Shown: positions 1 through 9,779, numbered from the stretch's first letter. The stretch is DNA of 64,000 nucleotides from Methylococcaceae bacterium (GCA_030693065.1 JAUYBL010000038.1:248001-312000), one strand, 5' to 3'. Program-made: numbers and translations. The notes: generated by a model from the sequence alone, not told the origin.

Positions 1-2113
1 CAACTGTTTTATTTTTAGCAAACCCAGTGTATTTAGTCTTAAAAGCTTGAGTCTTTTCTGCCGAATCAATCGTGCCTTTGGGCTGAAAAGTCGGGACCAA
101 ATGCTGTTTACCGTTGCCGATCAAGTCACTTCGACCCATGTCTTTAAGGGCTTCACGTAACAACGGCCAGTTTTTGGGGTCGTGATAACGCAAGAAGGCT
201 TTGTGCAGGCGGCGCTGTTTAAAGCTTTTTGGAATGCTAATGTCTTCGGCACTGCGACTGACTTTTTTCAGGGTGTCTTTGCCGGAATGGTACATGGCGG
301 TGGCGATGGACATTGGCGAAGGCAGGAAGGCCTGCACCTGGTCGGCCCGGAAACCGTTGCGTTTTAGCCATAAGGCCAGGTTGAGCATGTCTTCATCTTT
401 GGTGCCGGGGTGGGCGGCGATAAAGTAAGGGATTAGGTATTGTTCTTTGCCCGCTTCTTTGGAGTATTTATCAAACATCTCTTTAAAGCGGTCGTAAGTA
501 CCAATGCCAGGTTTCATCATTTTCGATAATGGGCCTTGTTCGGTGTGTTCCGGGGCGATTTTAAGATAGCCGCCGACATGGTGCGTTACCAGTTCTTTGA
601 CATATTCTGGCGATTCGACGGCCAAGTCGTAACGTAAGCCCGATGCTATAAAAATCTTTTTGATGCCGGGCAGGGCGCGGGCGCGGCGGTACAGTTTAAT
701 TAATGAACTGTGATCAGTGTCCAAATTGGGGCAAATACCGGGAAATACGCAGGACGGTTTACGGCAGGCGGTTTCGATGGCTTTATCTTTACAGGCCAGT
801 CGGTACATGTTGGCGGTGGGGCCGCCCAAGTCGGAAATATGGCCGGTAAAAGCGGGCGACGTATCGCGGATGGCTTCGATTTCTTTGATGATGGAATCTT
901 CCGAGCGGCTTTGAATGATGCGGCCTTCGTGTTCGGTGATCGAGCAAAAACTACAGCCGCCGAAACAGCCGCGCATGATGTTGACCGAATGCTGAATCAT
1001 CTCAAACGCCGGTACATTGGCATTGCCGTAAGTTTTGTGCGGCACGCGCGAGTATGGCAAATCAAAAACGCCGTCCATTTCTTTCATGGTCAGTGGAATC
1101 GGCGGCGGATTTACCCAAAGTTGCCGGTTGCCGTGTTGTTGAATCAATGGGCGGGCATTGCCGGGATTGGTTTCACCATGCATGACCCGCGAGGCGTGGG
1201 CGTAGAGTATGGAATCGTCTTTGACGGCTTCAAAAGCAGGTAGGCGAATCACGGTTTGCGCGCGTTGATCGCGGATTATCTGTTTATCAAAACGGATGAC
1301 TTTTTCGTTAGTATTGCTGTCGTCCGGTTTTTTATCGCAAGCCGGTTCCATTTGATACGGGTCTTGCGGCGGCATCGGCGTGCCCGGAATATCAATGTCG
1401 GTGGAGTCTTTAACCAACCAGCCTTCCGGGATTTGCTTAACAAAATGCACGGTGCCGCGTATGCCTTTCAATTCGGAAATCGCTTCGCCATTGGCTAAAC
1501 GATGGGCGATTTCCACCACTTGCCGCTCGGCATTGCCGTATACCAACAAATCGGCTTTGGAATCCAGCAGTACCGATTTACGCACTTGATCGGACCAATA
1601 ATCGTAATGAGCAATGCGCCGCAAGCTGGCTTCTATGCCGCCGATGATGATCGGCACATCTTTAAAGGCTTCACGACAGCGGTGCGAATAGACATTGACG
1701 GCGCGATCAGGACGTTTGCCCGCTTCGCCGTTCGGGGTGTAAGCGTCGTTGGAGCGGATTTTTTTATCGGACGTATAGCGGTTGACCATGGAATCCATGT
1801 TGCCGCCAGTAACGCCGAAAAACAGGTTTGGACGGCCCAGTTTTTTGAAATCGCCGGCGCTGGTCCAATCCGGTTGCGAGATAATGCCGACCCGAAAGCC
1901 TTGCGCCTCCAGCACTCGGCCAATCAGTGCCATACCGAAGCTGGGATGGTCGATATAGGCATCGCCGGTGACTAAAATGACATCGCAACTGTCCCAGCCC
2001 AGCGCGTCCATTTCGGCACGGGTCATGGGTAAAGACGGTGCGACGCCAAAGCGCTGCGCCCAGTATTTACGGTAACTAAAAAGGTTGGGTGGCGTGGTGG
2101 AAGCTAAAGACAT
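1..2113 (-). CDS. ygiQ: YgiQ family radical SAM protein (3' end outside the window)
   Basis: Uncharacterised radical SAM enzyme of the YgiQ family. The frame is open from the ATG at 2113 down to position 1, giving about 704 residues; the E. coli protein is 739, so only a short C-terminal tail is missing. An N-terminal B12-binding-like region ([20 protein letters not shown] near residue 40) precedes the radical SAM core, whose cluster motif [11 protein letters not shown] (CxxxCxxC) lies near residue 380 and should ligate a 4Fe-4S cluster for S-adenosylmethionine cleavage. The start codon shares one base with the stop of the upstream gene (TAATG), so the two are probably cotranscribed and translationally coupled. 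Family assignment is firm; the reaction and substrate are not known. Confidence 0.93.
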   Translation of the reverse strand, partial: MSLASTTPPNLFSYRKYWAQRFGVAPSLPMTRAEMDALGWDSCDVILVTGDAYIDHPSFGMALIGRVLEAQGFRVGIISQPDWTSAGDFKKLGRPNLFFGVTGGNMDSMVNRYTSDKKIRSNDAYTPNGEAGKRPDRAVNVYSHRCREAFKDVPIIIGGIEASLRRIAHYDYWSDQVRKSVLLDSKADLLVYGNAERQVVEIAHRLANGEAISELKGIRGTVHFVKQIPEGWLVKDSTDIDIPGTPMPPQDPYQMEPACDKKPDDSNTNEKVIRFDKQIIRDQRAQTVIRLPAFEAVKDDSILYAHASRVMHGETNPGNARPLIQQHGNRQLWVNPPPIPLTMKEMDGVFDLPYSRVPHKTYGNANVPAFEMIQHSVNIMRGCFGGCSFCSITEHEGRIIQSRSEDSIIKEIEAIRDTSPAFTGHISDLGGPTANMYRLACKDKAIETACRKPSCVFPGICPNLDTDHSSLIKLYRRARALPGIKKIFIASGLRYDLAVESPEYVKELVTHHVGGYLKIAPEHTEQGPLSKMMKPGIGTYDRFKEMFDKYSKEAGKEQYLIPYFIAAHPGTKDEDMLNLALWLKRNGFRADQVQAFLPSPMSIATAMYHSGKDTLKKVSRSAEDISIPKSFKQRRLHKAFLRYHDPKNWPLLREALKDMGRSDLIGNGKQHLVPTFQPKGTIDSAEKTQAFKTKYTGFAKNKTV

Positions 2114-2970
2114 TAGGATTTAATTGTATTGTTGATGATGCTGGTATTGTGTTTTACCAAGTCTCTTAAAAAGAGGGGAAACTCAATCCGATACTGTTGT
2201 TCAAGGGCGGCGGCGCGAAGTCGCAATGCTTTTAAGGAGTAAACAGGGGTTTTAGAATTAAACGCCAAGCCAATAATGTTGCCCCGGTCCAATACCGGAA
2301 GAAACAAAATCTTCCAATCGAAAATCCGCCCCAACCATAATGCAACCTGTTGAAATTCAGGGTTATTCGTGCCGCCCCACAAGTTAATGACCATCATACC
2401 ATCGGTTTTCATTATCGCCTTGCAAGCATCGAAAAAAGCTTCATTGCGGATTGATTCAGCCATGCCGACATCGTCGAAGGCATCAATAAACAGCAAACTA
2501 AAACGTTCCGCATGGCTATCGCTGCGTTGCCTGATAAAGCGCGCGCCATCATCGACAATGATTTTTAAACGAGGATCGAACGGCACATCAAAGTGACTGC
2601 GCGCGACTTTGACGACATCGCGCCGATATTCGACGACTTTTAACTTGCAATCAGGAAAATTCTGTAACAAATGTCGGGTTAACGAGCCGCCTCCTAAACC
2701 AACCACCAACGCCTCGTCATCTAAAGACTCTTTAAATAAAAGCCAGCTGGCCATAGCGCGCACATAAGGCAGTTGCAACTGGTCTGGATCAGTCAATTTT
2801 ATCGTGCTTTGCCGAGGCAACGACCCAAAATGCAGCGAGCGCAGACCATCAACTTCGACAACCTCTAAAATGCCTTCATCATCGTGGCTTTGATAAACCA
2901 CGCGACCATCGTATTTGTACATAAGTAATGCTGTTAGTGAATGAATGTGTTGATCATTATACTGAATCAA
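2113..2970 (-). CDS. Spermidine-synthase-like methyltransferase-fold protein
   Basis: A 285-residue protein with the Rossmann-type fold of polyamine aminopropyltransferases. The nucleotide-binding glycine loop [14 protein letters not shown] is near residue 90, an acidic residue follows in [10 protein letters not shown], and LLFIDAFDD near residue 165 corresponds to the SpeE active-site loop. It is shorter than true spermidine synthases at the N-terminus and resembles the large group annotated as spermidine-synthase-like, so an aminopropyltransferase reaction should not be assumed. Its stop codon overlaps the ygiQ start by one base (TAATG), indicating a two-gene operon. An internal ATG about 16 codons downstream (MYKYDG) is a possible alternative start. 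Confidence 0.8.
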   Translation of the reverse strand: MIQYNDQHIHSLTALLMYKYDGRVVYQSHDDEGILEVVEVDGLRSLHFGSLPRQSTIKLTDPDQLQLPYVRAMASWLLFKESLDDEALVVGLGGGSLTRHLLQNFPDCKLKVVEYRRDVVKVARSHFDVPFDPRLKIIVDDGARFIRQRSDSHAERFSLLFIDAFDDVGMAESIRNEAFFDACKAIMKTDGMMVINLWGGTNNPEFQQVALWLGRIFDWKILFLPVLDRGNIIGLAFNSKTPVYSLKALRLRAAALEQQYRIEFPLFLRDLVKHNTSIINNTIKS

Positions 2971-3048
2971 CGCGGATGGCTTTAGATGGTATTGACTTGA
3001 TCACTTAACTTCGGGCGCAAGCACTGCTCGCAGCCATAACAAACAACG

Positions 3049-5337
3049 TTAATGTTTAACGCCGCCGGTTAATTGTTCCGGCGCAAAGTCATCGACGCTT
3101 ATCGCGATCAATCGGGCTTGTTCGGCCTGATTGATTAACTCTGCTTCAGCTGAAGTGATGACGTCTTTTGCTAACGCCTCCGGCACTAAATCTTTCAATA
3201 TCCCTTTGCTGAGCTGACCTTGCTTTTGGGCATTACGCAGTTTTGTTTCGATGGGTGCGGCCTGCAATACCGCCTTAAAGGCAGTTTCAATGCGGCCGGT
3301 CGCGTCATTGGGATTGTCGTTAATGTAGATACCGGCAGTCAAACGATCACGAGCCGGATTATCGGTCATCAGCAACTGCGCCAATTGCCCCACCAATCGA
3401 TCTTGCGGCGGCGCATAAGGTTTGCCAAGCGGAAACAGCGCGGAGCGTATTAATACTGCCGGAATTTTGGAGGGCAATAACCAAAACACCGCCAACAGCG
3501 ATTGTTGCGCGCGATGCAGGCTGTGTTGGCAAGCCCAATGCAGCAAAGGCAGATCGTCTATTTGGGCACCTTGGTTTTCAAAGTGTTTGAGTGCGCAGGA
3601 ACACAAATACAAATAACTCAGCACATCCGCAAAACGCCCGGAAATGCGTTCTTTACGTTTGAGATTGCCACCCAGTGTCAGCAACGCAAAATCGGCGACT
3701 AGCGCAAAACCAGTACTAAGCCGAGTTAATTGCCGGTAATAACGCCGCGTATGTTTATCGCCCGGCGTTTTCGCTAGCGCCGCGCCGCCGAAACCGAACC
3801 AGAATCCACGACTTATGTTATTCAAGAAAAATCTGATATGCCGCCAAAGAATCGCATCAAATTGCGCCGAGTCTGCTGCATTCAAAGCGGCCATTTCGCT
3901 TTGAATAAAAGGGTGACAACGAACTGCGCCCTGACCAAAAATCATCATGGTGCGCGTCAATATATTCGCGCCTTCCACGGTAATCCCGACCGGAATCACC
4001 TGATACAGTCGACCGATATAATTAGACGGCCCCAGGCAAATACCCGAGCCACCTTGTATATCCATGCCGTCGTTAACGATCCGGCGCATGCCTTCGGTCA
4101 ATTGGTATTTCAAAATCGCGGAAATCACCGCCGGTTTTTCACCCTCGTCCAATGCAGCGCAAGTGACTTGGCGCGCCGCATCCATTAAATAAGTTGTGCC
4201 AGCCATGCGCGCTAAGACTTCTTCAATACCTTCAAAAGCGCCAATCGGCAGATTAAACTGAGTGCGAATACGCGCATACGCGCCAGTATTACGACAGACA
4301 AATTTAGCCGCACCAACGCTAAGCGCGGGCAATGAAATTGCTCGTCCGGTGGCAAGGCTCTGCATCAACATGGTCCAACCTTTGCCAACTTGCGCCTGAC
4401 CGCCAATGATCCAGTCGATAGGAATAAATACATCTTTGCCCCAATTGGGGCCGTTCTGGAAGCCTGAATCCAGCGGAAAATGCCGTTTGCCGATGGCGAT
4501 ACCCGGTGTATTGGTTGGGATTAACGCCAAGGTGATACCGATGTCTTCCTGTTGACCAAGTAAATGCTCAGGGTCGTACAACTTAAACGCCAAGCCAAGC
4601 ACAGTAGCCACCGGCCCGAGCGTGATGTAACGTTTTTCCCAATTTAGGCGAATGCCCAGCTGCTCCCGGCCTTCAAACGTGTCGTAACAGACCACACCGG
4701 TATCGGGCATGGCCCCGGCGTCGCTGCCTGCATGCGGTCCCGTCAGTGCAAACGCCGGGATCTCTTTACCCTCAGCTAACCGCGGCAAGTAGTAATTTTT
4801 TTGCTGTTCGGTGCCGTAAGCCAACAGCAACTTGGCCGGTCCCAAGGAATTGGGCACCATCACCGTCACTGCCGCGGTGGTGCTGCGGCTGGCAATTTTC
4901 ATCACCACTTGCGAATGGGCGAATTCGGAAAACGCCAAACCCCCGTATTGTTTGGGGATGATGATGCCGCAAAATTTATGCTGCTTAATATACGTCCAGA
5001 CTTCCGGCGGCAAATCCCGGCGATGATGAGTAATGTCCCAATCGTTGAGCATGCTGCACAATATTTCTACCGGGCCATCGAGATAGTCTTGTTCCTCCTC
5101 AGTTAAGCAAGCGGCAGGCAAATTATTGAGTTTGCGCCAATCGGGCTTACCGGTGAAAAGTTCCGCATCCCACCAGGGTTTGCCCGCCTCCAACGCTTCG
5201 CGTTCGGTTTGCGACATAGGCGGCAGCAATCGGCGCATTTTATTGAACAGCGGACGAGTTAAGACATTGCGCCGGATTGGCGGCACGCTGAAGGCGATGA
5301 TTCCGAGTACAGCAGTGATCAGGATAGCTTCAAACAT
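3049..5337 (-). CDS. fadE: Acyl-CoA dehydrogenase FadE
   Basis: Catalyses the first beta-oxidation step, FAD-dependent dehydrogenation of acyl-CoA to trans-2-enoyl-CoA. The 762 residues match the long FadE form (E. coli 814), with a hydrophobic N-terminal anchor (ILITAVLGIIAFSVPP), the dehydrogenase core including LTGPHAGSDAGA near residue 205 and the GGSGICLGPSN loop near residue 430, and the long C-terminal extension specific to FadE. The ribosome site CAGGAGAA lies 6 bases before the ATG. The gene is convergent with nothing nearby; its leader is occupied by a group II intron whose inferred 3' end is only about 22 bases upstream of the start codon, so transcription from any distal promoter must cross the intron. 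The other beta-oxidation enzymes are about 9 kb away (14518-17969). Confidence 0.93.
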   Translation of the reverse strand: MFEAILITAVLGIIAFSVPPIRRNVLTRPLFNKMRRLLPPMSQTEREALEAGKPWWDAELFTGKPDWRKLNNLPAACLTEEEQDYLDGPVEILCSMLNDWDITHHRRDLPPEVWTYIKQHKFCGIIIPKQYGGLAFSEFAHSQVVMKIASRSTTAAVTVMVPNSLGPAKLLLAYGTEQQKNYYLPRLAEGKEIPAFALTGPHAGSDAGAMPDTGVVCYDTFEGREQLGIRLNWEKRYITLGPVATVLGLAFKLYDPEHLLGQQEDIGITLALIPTNTPGIAIGKRHFPLDSGFQNGPNWGKDVFIPIDWIIGGQAQVGKGWTMLMQSLATGRAISLPALSVGAAKFVCRNTGAYARIRTQFNLPIGAFEGIEEVLARMAGTTYLMDAARQVTCAALDEGEKPAVISAILKYQLTEGMRRIVNDGMDIQGGSGICLGPSNYIGRLYQVIPVGITVEGANILTRTMMIFGQGAVRCHPFIQSEMAALNAADSAQFDAILWRHIRFFLNNISRGFWFGFGGAALAKTPGDKHTRRYYRQLTRLSTGFALVADFALLTLGGNLKRKERISGRFADVLSYLYLCSCALKHFENQGAQIDDLPLLHWACQHSLHRAQQSLLAVFWLLPSKIPAVLIRSALFPLGKPYAPPQDRLVGQLAQLLMTDNPARDRLTAGIYINDNPNDATGRIETAFKAVLQAAPIETKLRNAQKQGQLSKGILKDLVPEALAKDVITSAEAELINQAEQARLIAISVDDFAPEQLTGGVKH

Positions 5338-5359
5338 TGGGTTCTCCTGGGATATCGAG

Positions 5360-7230
5360 ATCGGGTCGGGGTGACGGGATTGCGCCCGTCACCTCTCCCA
5401 CACCACCGGTAATGCGGTTTTCCGCAACGGCGGTTGGATCCAACAGGTTAAGCTGCTGAGAGCTCTGATGGTGCGTATAAACCATAACGTCTTAAAGTAG
5501 CATTGTTCAGTGCTTTGTGGAGCGCTGGGCTAGCTGCAATTCGCCAAGCGCCGCGCGAACTGCTCGCGGTCTTTTGCAAATCGACATTAACCCCCAATCG
5601 GCGTAAAGCATTAAGTCGCCCCTTCTTGTTATGCCAGCGTTGCCAGAAACATTTCCTTATATGCCGGTGTGTCCAACCGGCCCAGCGCCTGATATGCCAA
5701 CGCTTCGTCGCCAGCTTAAAGTAATTCCACCAGCCAATGCAGTATTTCCTCCATTGCTCAACCAGTTGCTTACTTGTTAAGCTTTGCCGGGCATCCCACA
5801 GTCTGCGCACGCTTGCTTTGTATCTTTCGATGCTCTTGGGTGCAATAGCAATCTCTCCTCCGTCCCGGGTAATCCGAAAACCCAGAAATTGACTTTCCCA
5901 CGGTCGCCCTGTACCACTTTTATTCTGATTAACGCTCAGCTTTAAATGCTTTTCTAGCCATTTAATGAGACTTGCCAGGATGCGTTTCGCACTGCGTTCA
6001 CTGCTTGCATAGATCGTTAGGTCATCTGCATAACGGCAAAAACTGAGCTCACGCTTCTCCAATTCTTTGTCCAGCTTATCCAGGTAACAATTCGCCAGTA
6101 GCGGGCTTAATGGGCTACCTTGCGGAACCCCTTTGCCTCGGCGCTCTATCTTGCCATCAACTATGATCCCCGCTTTAAGATACTTTCGGATCAAATCCAA
6201 AATATCGTTGTCGGTGACTGTTTGGCTAATTTGATGAAGTAGTATGTCATGGTTAACTTCGTCAAAGAATGCGCTAATGTCGAGGTCGATTACCCAGTTC
6301 TTGCCTTGTTGAACAAAAAGCTGTGCCTGCTTTACGGCATGATGTGCACTTAAGTAGGGTCGAAACCCATAACTGTACTGACTAAAACCCCTGTCAAATT
6401 GCACGGTTAAGATTCGGTTCATGGCTTGCTGAATAATTCGGTCTTGTACCGTGGGTATCCCCAGCAATCTTTCACCCCCATTCGGTTTTGGAATTTTCAC
6501 ACCTTTAACCGGACTGGGTATGTAGCTTCCCGTTCTTAACTTGGCTTCGATTTGCGGCCAGTATTGCTCTATATGCCGTTCTGTCTCGGCAATGCTTTTG
6601 CCGTCTATTCCTGCCGCGCCTTTGTTACGTTTTACCGCATCAAGCGCTTCTTGCAGGTTTAACCAGTTAAACATTGCATCCATCATAGACTCTGTTGTCA
6701 TCTTCTTTCGCCTTTTACCGCTAATCCTGGCTTGCATCTTACGGATTGTCGTCCTCAGAGAATCCACTCTGGCTGTTCTTTACCGTCAAGGGGATGGCTG
6801 CCGCAGTTGCAACGTCCGCTTGTTTCAAAATACTCTGTGCTTCCGATTAGCCTCGTTTGGTTTGATGATCTCGATCCTTCGGCCCTTCGCTCCATCCCCA
6901 TTACAAGAACTTCCTCGCTACTATGGCCTCTGCTGACTTCTCCAACACTCTCATGTCGAAGATCTCCCCGGGAAAGGTGCTAAAACTTTCTGCCCGTGCC
7001 GCCAAGCTCTACTTGATGTGTCTTTTGGTAACGGTTGGATTTCGTGTTCCCTAGCACACTCATCGCCCACACCTGCCTCACTGCTTGTTCGTGTTCCTGC
7101 GGTCGTGCATTTGCTACGCGCTTCTTTCAGGCGGGTCTCGCGACTTCCCCCTTGCGTTTCGCTACGGTTGTCGTTACTACTTCCGGTTATCTCCTTTCAG
7201 ATAACAAGTTTTAGCCCATGCCGGGCACAC
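5360..7230 (-). mobile_element. Group II intron, apparently complete (class C-like)
   Basis: The minus strand begins at 7230 with GTGTGCCCGGCATGGGC, a typical bacterial group II 5' end. Near the 3' end a domain V hairpin is visible at 5403-5433 (CCGCCG / TGCGG / AAAA / CCGCA / bulge / CGGTGG), with the CGC-type catalytic triad, followed by a domain VI hairpin at 5370-5393 (GGTGACGGG / CCCGTCACC). The inferred 3' terminus is CCCGAT at 5360, with an A seven bases before the end. The total of about 1.87 kb, an intron protein without an endonuclease domain, and insertion directly beside a strong stem-loop all point to class C. Exact ends are inferred from conserved termini, not from an empty site. 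Confidence 0.88.
5448..6767 (-). CDS. ltrA: Group II intron reverse transcriptase/maturase
   Basis: The 439-residue intron-encoded protein copies intron RNA into DNA during retrohoming and helps the intron fold and splice. Reverse-transcriptase blocks are in order: LQEALDAVKRNKGAAGIDG (residues 35-55), GIPTVQDRIIQQAM near 105, the FSQYSYGFRP block near 130, VIDLDISAFFDEVNHD near 160, KGVPQGSPLSPLLAN near 215, and the catalytic FCRYADDLT near 245. The maturase (X) domain follows, then a short basic C-terminus (RRWAGWTHRHIRKCFWQRWH). There is no HNH endonuclease domain, as in class C introns. The frame is intact with no stops, so the intron may still be mobile. The gene occupies intron domain IV and is read in the same direction as fadE. 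Confidence 0.96.
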   Translation of the reverse strand: MDSLRTTIRKMQARISGKRRKKMTTESMMDAMFNWLNLQEALDAVKRNKGAAGIDGKSIAETERHIEQYWPQIEAKLRTGSYIPSPVKGVKIPKPNGGERLLGIPTVQDRIIQQAMNRILTVQFDRGFSQYSYGFRPYLSAHHAVKQAQLFVQQGKNWVIDLDISAFFDEVNHDILLHQISQTVTDNDILDLIRKYLKAGIIVDGKIERRGKGVPQGSPLSPLLANCYLDKLDKELEKRELSFCRYADDLTIYASSERSAKRILASLIKWLEKHLKLSVNQNKSGTGRPWESQFLGFRITRDGGEIAIAPKSIERYKASVRRLWDARQSLTSKQLVEQWRKYCIGWWNYFKLATKRWHIRRWAGWTHRHIRKCFWQRWHNKKGRLNALRRLGVNVDLQKTASSSRGAWRIAASPALHKALNNATLRRYGLYAPSELSAA

Positions 7231-7276
7231 TAGGAGCGGGCCATGCCCGCGAATTAAAATAAACGCGGGCATGGCC
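7231..7276. repeat. Large palindrome at the intron 5' junction; terminator-like on the plus strand
   Basis: Perfect 13-bp arms GGCCATGCCCGCG (7239-7251) and CGCGGGCATGGCC (7264-7276) enclose a 12-base AT-rich loop. On the plus strand the second arm is followed by a T-rich run (7277 onward), which makes an intrinsic terminator. The left arm extends outward as TAGGAGC (7231 to 7237) and the intron begins at the next base, so the palindrome forms the intron's 5' exon. It is either a REP-like repeat or a true terminator chosen as target by the intron. Confidence 0.8.
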
Positions 7277-7461
7277 TTTTTATTTAATTTTTTTTAACAG
7301 CTTGTCATTCTTCAGCATAAAGCTTAAGTCTTATCAATCTATCGAACTGTTACAAAACCGTCAAATCGTGACCAAAGTTGCATTGTCTGCATCAATAGTT
7401 TTTACCAGCAACGATTGCTGTCGATATAAATATTTTTGCAACCCCAAAAGCGGTCAATTTC

Positions 7462-7522
7462 CATAAAGTGTGGCATATCACCTATAAATTTTTGCAAAGT
7501 ATGTCGATTGACACACTTTATG
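7462..7522. promoter_or_regulatory. Inverted repeat of 11 bp overlapping a possible promoter
   Basis: CATAAAGTGTG (7462-7472) and CACACTTTATG (7512-7522) are perfect inverted arms 39 bp apart. The right arm contains most of a consensus -35 hexamer TTGACA at 7508-7513, with a weak -10 (GCTAAC, 7531-7536) at 17-bp spacing. This could be an operator for a dimeric regulator acting on a plus-strand transcript. No regulator can be named. Confidence 0.4.
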
Positions 7523-7542
7523 CGCCATAGGCTAACGCGCAC

Positions 7543-7653
7543 TGCCCTGCGGCAATTTGCCGCATTGTAAAAAATCGATTATGACCATGGCATCCTCCCC
7601 GAACTTCACGTTCATACCTTCCCTAAGCGGCCACATCTCTTGGCCGCCTTTTT
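7543..7653 (+). ncRNA. Possible small RNA or untranslated leader ending at an intrinsic terminator
   Basis: No credible gene fits here. A transcript starting after the TTGACA promoter candidate would contain a short hairpin GCGGCA/TGCCGC (about 7550-7564) and end at the terminator GCGGCCA/TGGCCGC with T5 at 7627-7653. The length would be about 110 bases. It could be a free small RNA or an attenuated leader of the HEAT-repeat gene at 7861. The minus-strand frame in this stretch has no ribosome site. Confidence 0.35.
7627..7653 (+). terminator. Intrinsic terminator
   Basis: Stem GCGGCCA (7627-7633) and TGGCCGC (7641-7647) with a 7-base loop, followed by CTTTTT. No annotated plus-strand gene ends just before it, which is the main reason for proposing a small transcript here. 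Confidence 0.65.
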
Positions 7654-7860
7654 GGAAATCAAGTAGATTCAAAGCTTGCGTAATCCCTTGAGCATTACTT
7701 GGATACAAACAAAAAATTAGGACAAAGCATGGCCTGGAATCAAGACACGGCACACTATCGTTTGGTTGCCAATCAAGACAAGCTGTACCCATATTTTGCT
7801 AAGCAATGTTTATGCTGGGGTTGGCCCAGCGAATTTCGGCGCACTATATTTAGTTTGCTG

Positions 7861-8733
7861 ATGAATACGCCTAGAACTTTAGCTTTATTAGCCTGCCTCG
7901 CACTGTATACAGCGAGTGGTTTTGCAGCGGCAGAGGATGTAAGCAATAACTCACCTGTCAGTCCGCCCAGCAGTATCCAGTTGACCTTATCAAAGCAAGC
8001 TCCGGACGCTATTCGCCTAGAAGCCAGACAAGCGCCGTTAGGGAAAATACTGAAAGCAATCGCTGACAAAACCGGCGTAAACATCCATTACTCCGTGTTG
8101 CCCGATGCCCCGGTGACCGCAACCTGCATAGGCGAAAACGTCGGCCAGATCATGGATTGTCTGCTCGCCAAACAAATTGGGCTGGTTACCCATAAGGCCC
8201 AGAAGGACAAACCGGCAGAATTCTGGTTATTGGGTTCCAGCGTCGGCAGCTGTCAGGCGGTGACGATTGAGCCAACAGCGCCGCCTGCGGAACAATCAGT
8301 CATCGAAGCAGGCGATAACTCTCCGCCCCAAGCCAGCAAGGAACAAACAGACGCCGTGCTGGCAGAGTTAAAGAATGCGAAAACTGTTGCTCAGCGCAAC
8401 GAAGCGCTGAGCCATATCACAATGGGTGCCGACATCAATGATCCAGGCATTCGTAAGGCTATGGACGATGCCTTGAGCGATCAAAATGCCGGTATTCGGG
8501 TGCAGGCTCTGGCGACATTGTCAGTCATGGATAAGGACAACGCGGCACAAGCCCTCAACCGCGCCTTACAGGATAAAGACAGCTCGGTACGCACTGCGGC
8601 TATTGAAAACGCAGCCGACAATCGAGAGTTACTGGAACGGGCACTGACCGATAGAGATGCCAGTGTCAGCAGTTTTGCAGCTGCCAAGCTGGCTGCGCTA
8701 AAGCGTAAAGAGGAACGCCAAGCCCAACAATAA
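7861..8733 (+). CDS. Exported HEAT-repeat protein with secretin/TonB-like N-terminal domain
   Basis: Of unknown function. The start at 7861 is chosen because it begins a clear signal peptide (MNTPRTLALLACLALYTASG, cleavage likely after AAA near residue 24), although its ribosome site is poor; the frame is open further upstream, and an ATG near 7729 with AGGACA before it is the alternative. Residues about 45-105 (IRLEARQAPLGKILKAIADK ... TGVNIHYS) resemble the short STN domain found at the N-terminus of secretins and TonB receptors. After a Pro/Glu-rich linker, residues about 165-285 contain HEAT-like helical repeats with the recurring pattern DxxxxVRxxAIxxL. The protein is probably periplasmic and used for protein-protein contact. 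A second anchored HEAT protein lies at 56035. Confidence 0.75.
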   Translation: MNTPRTLALLACLALYTASGFAAAEDVSNNSPVSPPSSIQLTLSKQAPDAIRLEARQAPLGKILKAIADKTGVNIHYSVLPDAPVTATCIGENVGQIMDCLLAKQIGLVTHKAQKDKPAEFWLLGSSVGSCQAVTIEPTAPPAEQSVIEAGDNSPPQASKEQTDAVLAELKNAKTVAQRNEALSHITMGADINDPGIRKAMDDALSDQNAGIRVQALATLSVMDKDNAAQALNRALQDKDSSVRTAAIENAADNRELLERALTDRDASVSSFAAAKLAALKRKEERQAQQ

Positions 8734-9024
8734 GCTGTCACTCGTTCGCCCTGAGCCTGTTGAAGGGCATGAGCAAGATGAATTTATTCAGCGCTGCCTT
8801 AGGCTAAACAACCCAGTTCAAATACGGACATCGCCAGGTGTCCGTCAATGAAACCAGAGCAAGACAGGCTGTCAGCTCTGGCCGGACACTTCGCTTCGAA
8901 GCTCTGGAAACTGCGACAAACGTAAAATCATTTGCGTTTACTCGTGCTGATAGCATCAGGACAGATGTGATGCAGCTTTTTAACTTAAATCCATCATGGC
9001 AACAGCCATACTCAGGAGAACTAC

Positions 9025-9702
9025 ATGAAAAGAAGCAACCTTAAAACCGCCATTTTATCTGCAGCCATCTTATCAGCAGTTAGCGTGTCAGGCGTCAGCT
9101 CAGCGCATGATGTACAAGGCTCATTGGCTAATATTATCCCATCCATTGATGTGTATCACACCAGTTGCTTTACTTGGTCTGCTGCTGGCGCTGCTCCTAA
9201 TGGCGCATCCACATTGGCTACACAACGCTTTGTTGCTCGTGTTGGCAAAAAATGTACGACTAACAATGCAGCCTGTAATGCACAAGGAGGCACTGTGAGA
9301 GTCTCCATCGGTGCAATATCACCAATTGCTGCTTCCACAACCGGTGCTAACGCTTCTACTACAACAGCCATTAACGGCGGTGCATTTCATGGTGAAGTAG
9401 GGACTGGAGCCTGGACAGCTACGCCATCAGCATGGGCGCGAGTCGCCAACAATGGTGCTGTGGATAAAAACGGCTTATATGTAGTTGCCATTTCCCATGC
9501 CGATACCATCGCCCATAACTACCTAGCGCAATTCCATTGCGAAAAAGAAACCGTAGGCTCAGCAGTGCCGGCGAGCGATACAAACAATGCGATCCATACA
9601 GGCACTGGCGTGACCCTCACGGGTGGTCAAATTGCCAGTCCGTTCACTGGCGCTCCTGCGGGTGCTGTGCCATTGGAACTTAGCAATGACATCAATCAGT
9701 AA
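9025..9702 (+). CDS. Secreted protein of unknown family
   Basis: I do not recognise this 225-residue protein. It has a typical signal peptide (MKRSNLKTAILSAAILSAVS, cleavage after SSA near residue 27) and a strong ribosome site AGGAGAA 6 bases before the ATG. The mature part is rich in Ala, Thr, Gly and Asn with low charge, and has four cysteines (YHTSCFTW, KKCTT, AACNAQGG, QFHCEK) that could form two disulfides. The composition suggests a beta-rich extracytoplasmic protein. A clear terminator follows at 9780. The downstream genes encode an outer-membrane-associated pair (DUF4266, DUF3570), so this may be part of an envelope cluster, but no function is proposed. Confidence 0.75.
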   Translation: MKRSNLKTAILSAAILSAVSVSGVSSAHDVQGSLANIIPSIDVYHTSCFTWSAAGAAPNGASTLATQRFVARVGKKCTTNNAACNAQGGTVRVSIGAISPIAASTTGANASTTTAINGGAFHGEVGTGAWTATPSAWARVANNGAVDKNGLYVVAISHADTIAHNYLAQFHCEKETVGSAVPASDTNNAIHTGTGVTLTGGQIASPFTGAPAGAVPLELSNDINQ

Positions 9703-9779
9703 GCGCAATAACAGTTAAGTCGTTGGAGCCGACGCTGTGATTATGTGACAGCATTGGTTTAGTGACGCTGGTAAAAAGG

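Noticed and set aside
1-2110. Several long plus-strand frames across the first 2 kb
   Set aside because: They are antisense to the open ygiQ frame, whose translation shows clear radical SAM motifs.
7532-7792. Minus-strand 86-codon frame in the gap after the intron
   Set aside because: No ribosome site, unlikely composition, and it crosses a terminator hairpin.
8838-9044. 68-codon frame before the secreted protein
   Set aside because: It overlaps the ribosome site and start of the signal-peptide protein at 9025 and has no start signals of its own.
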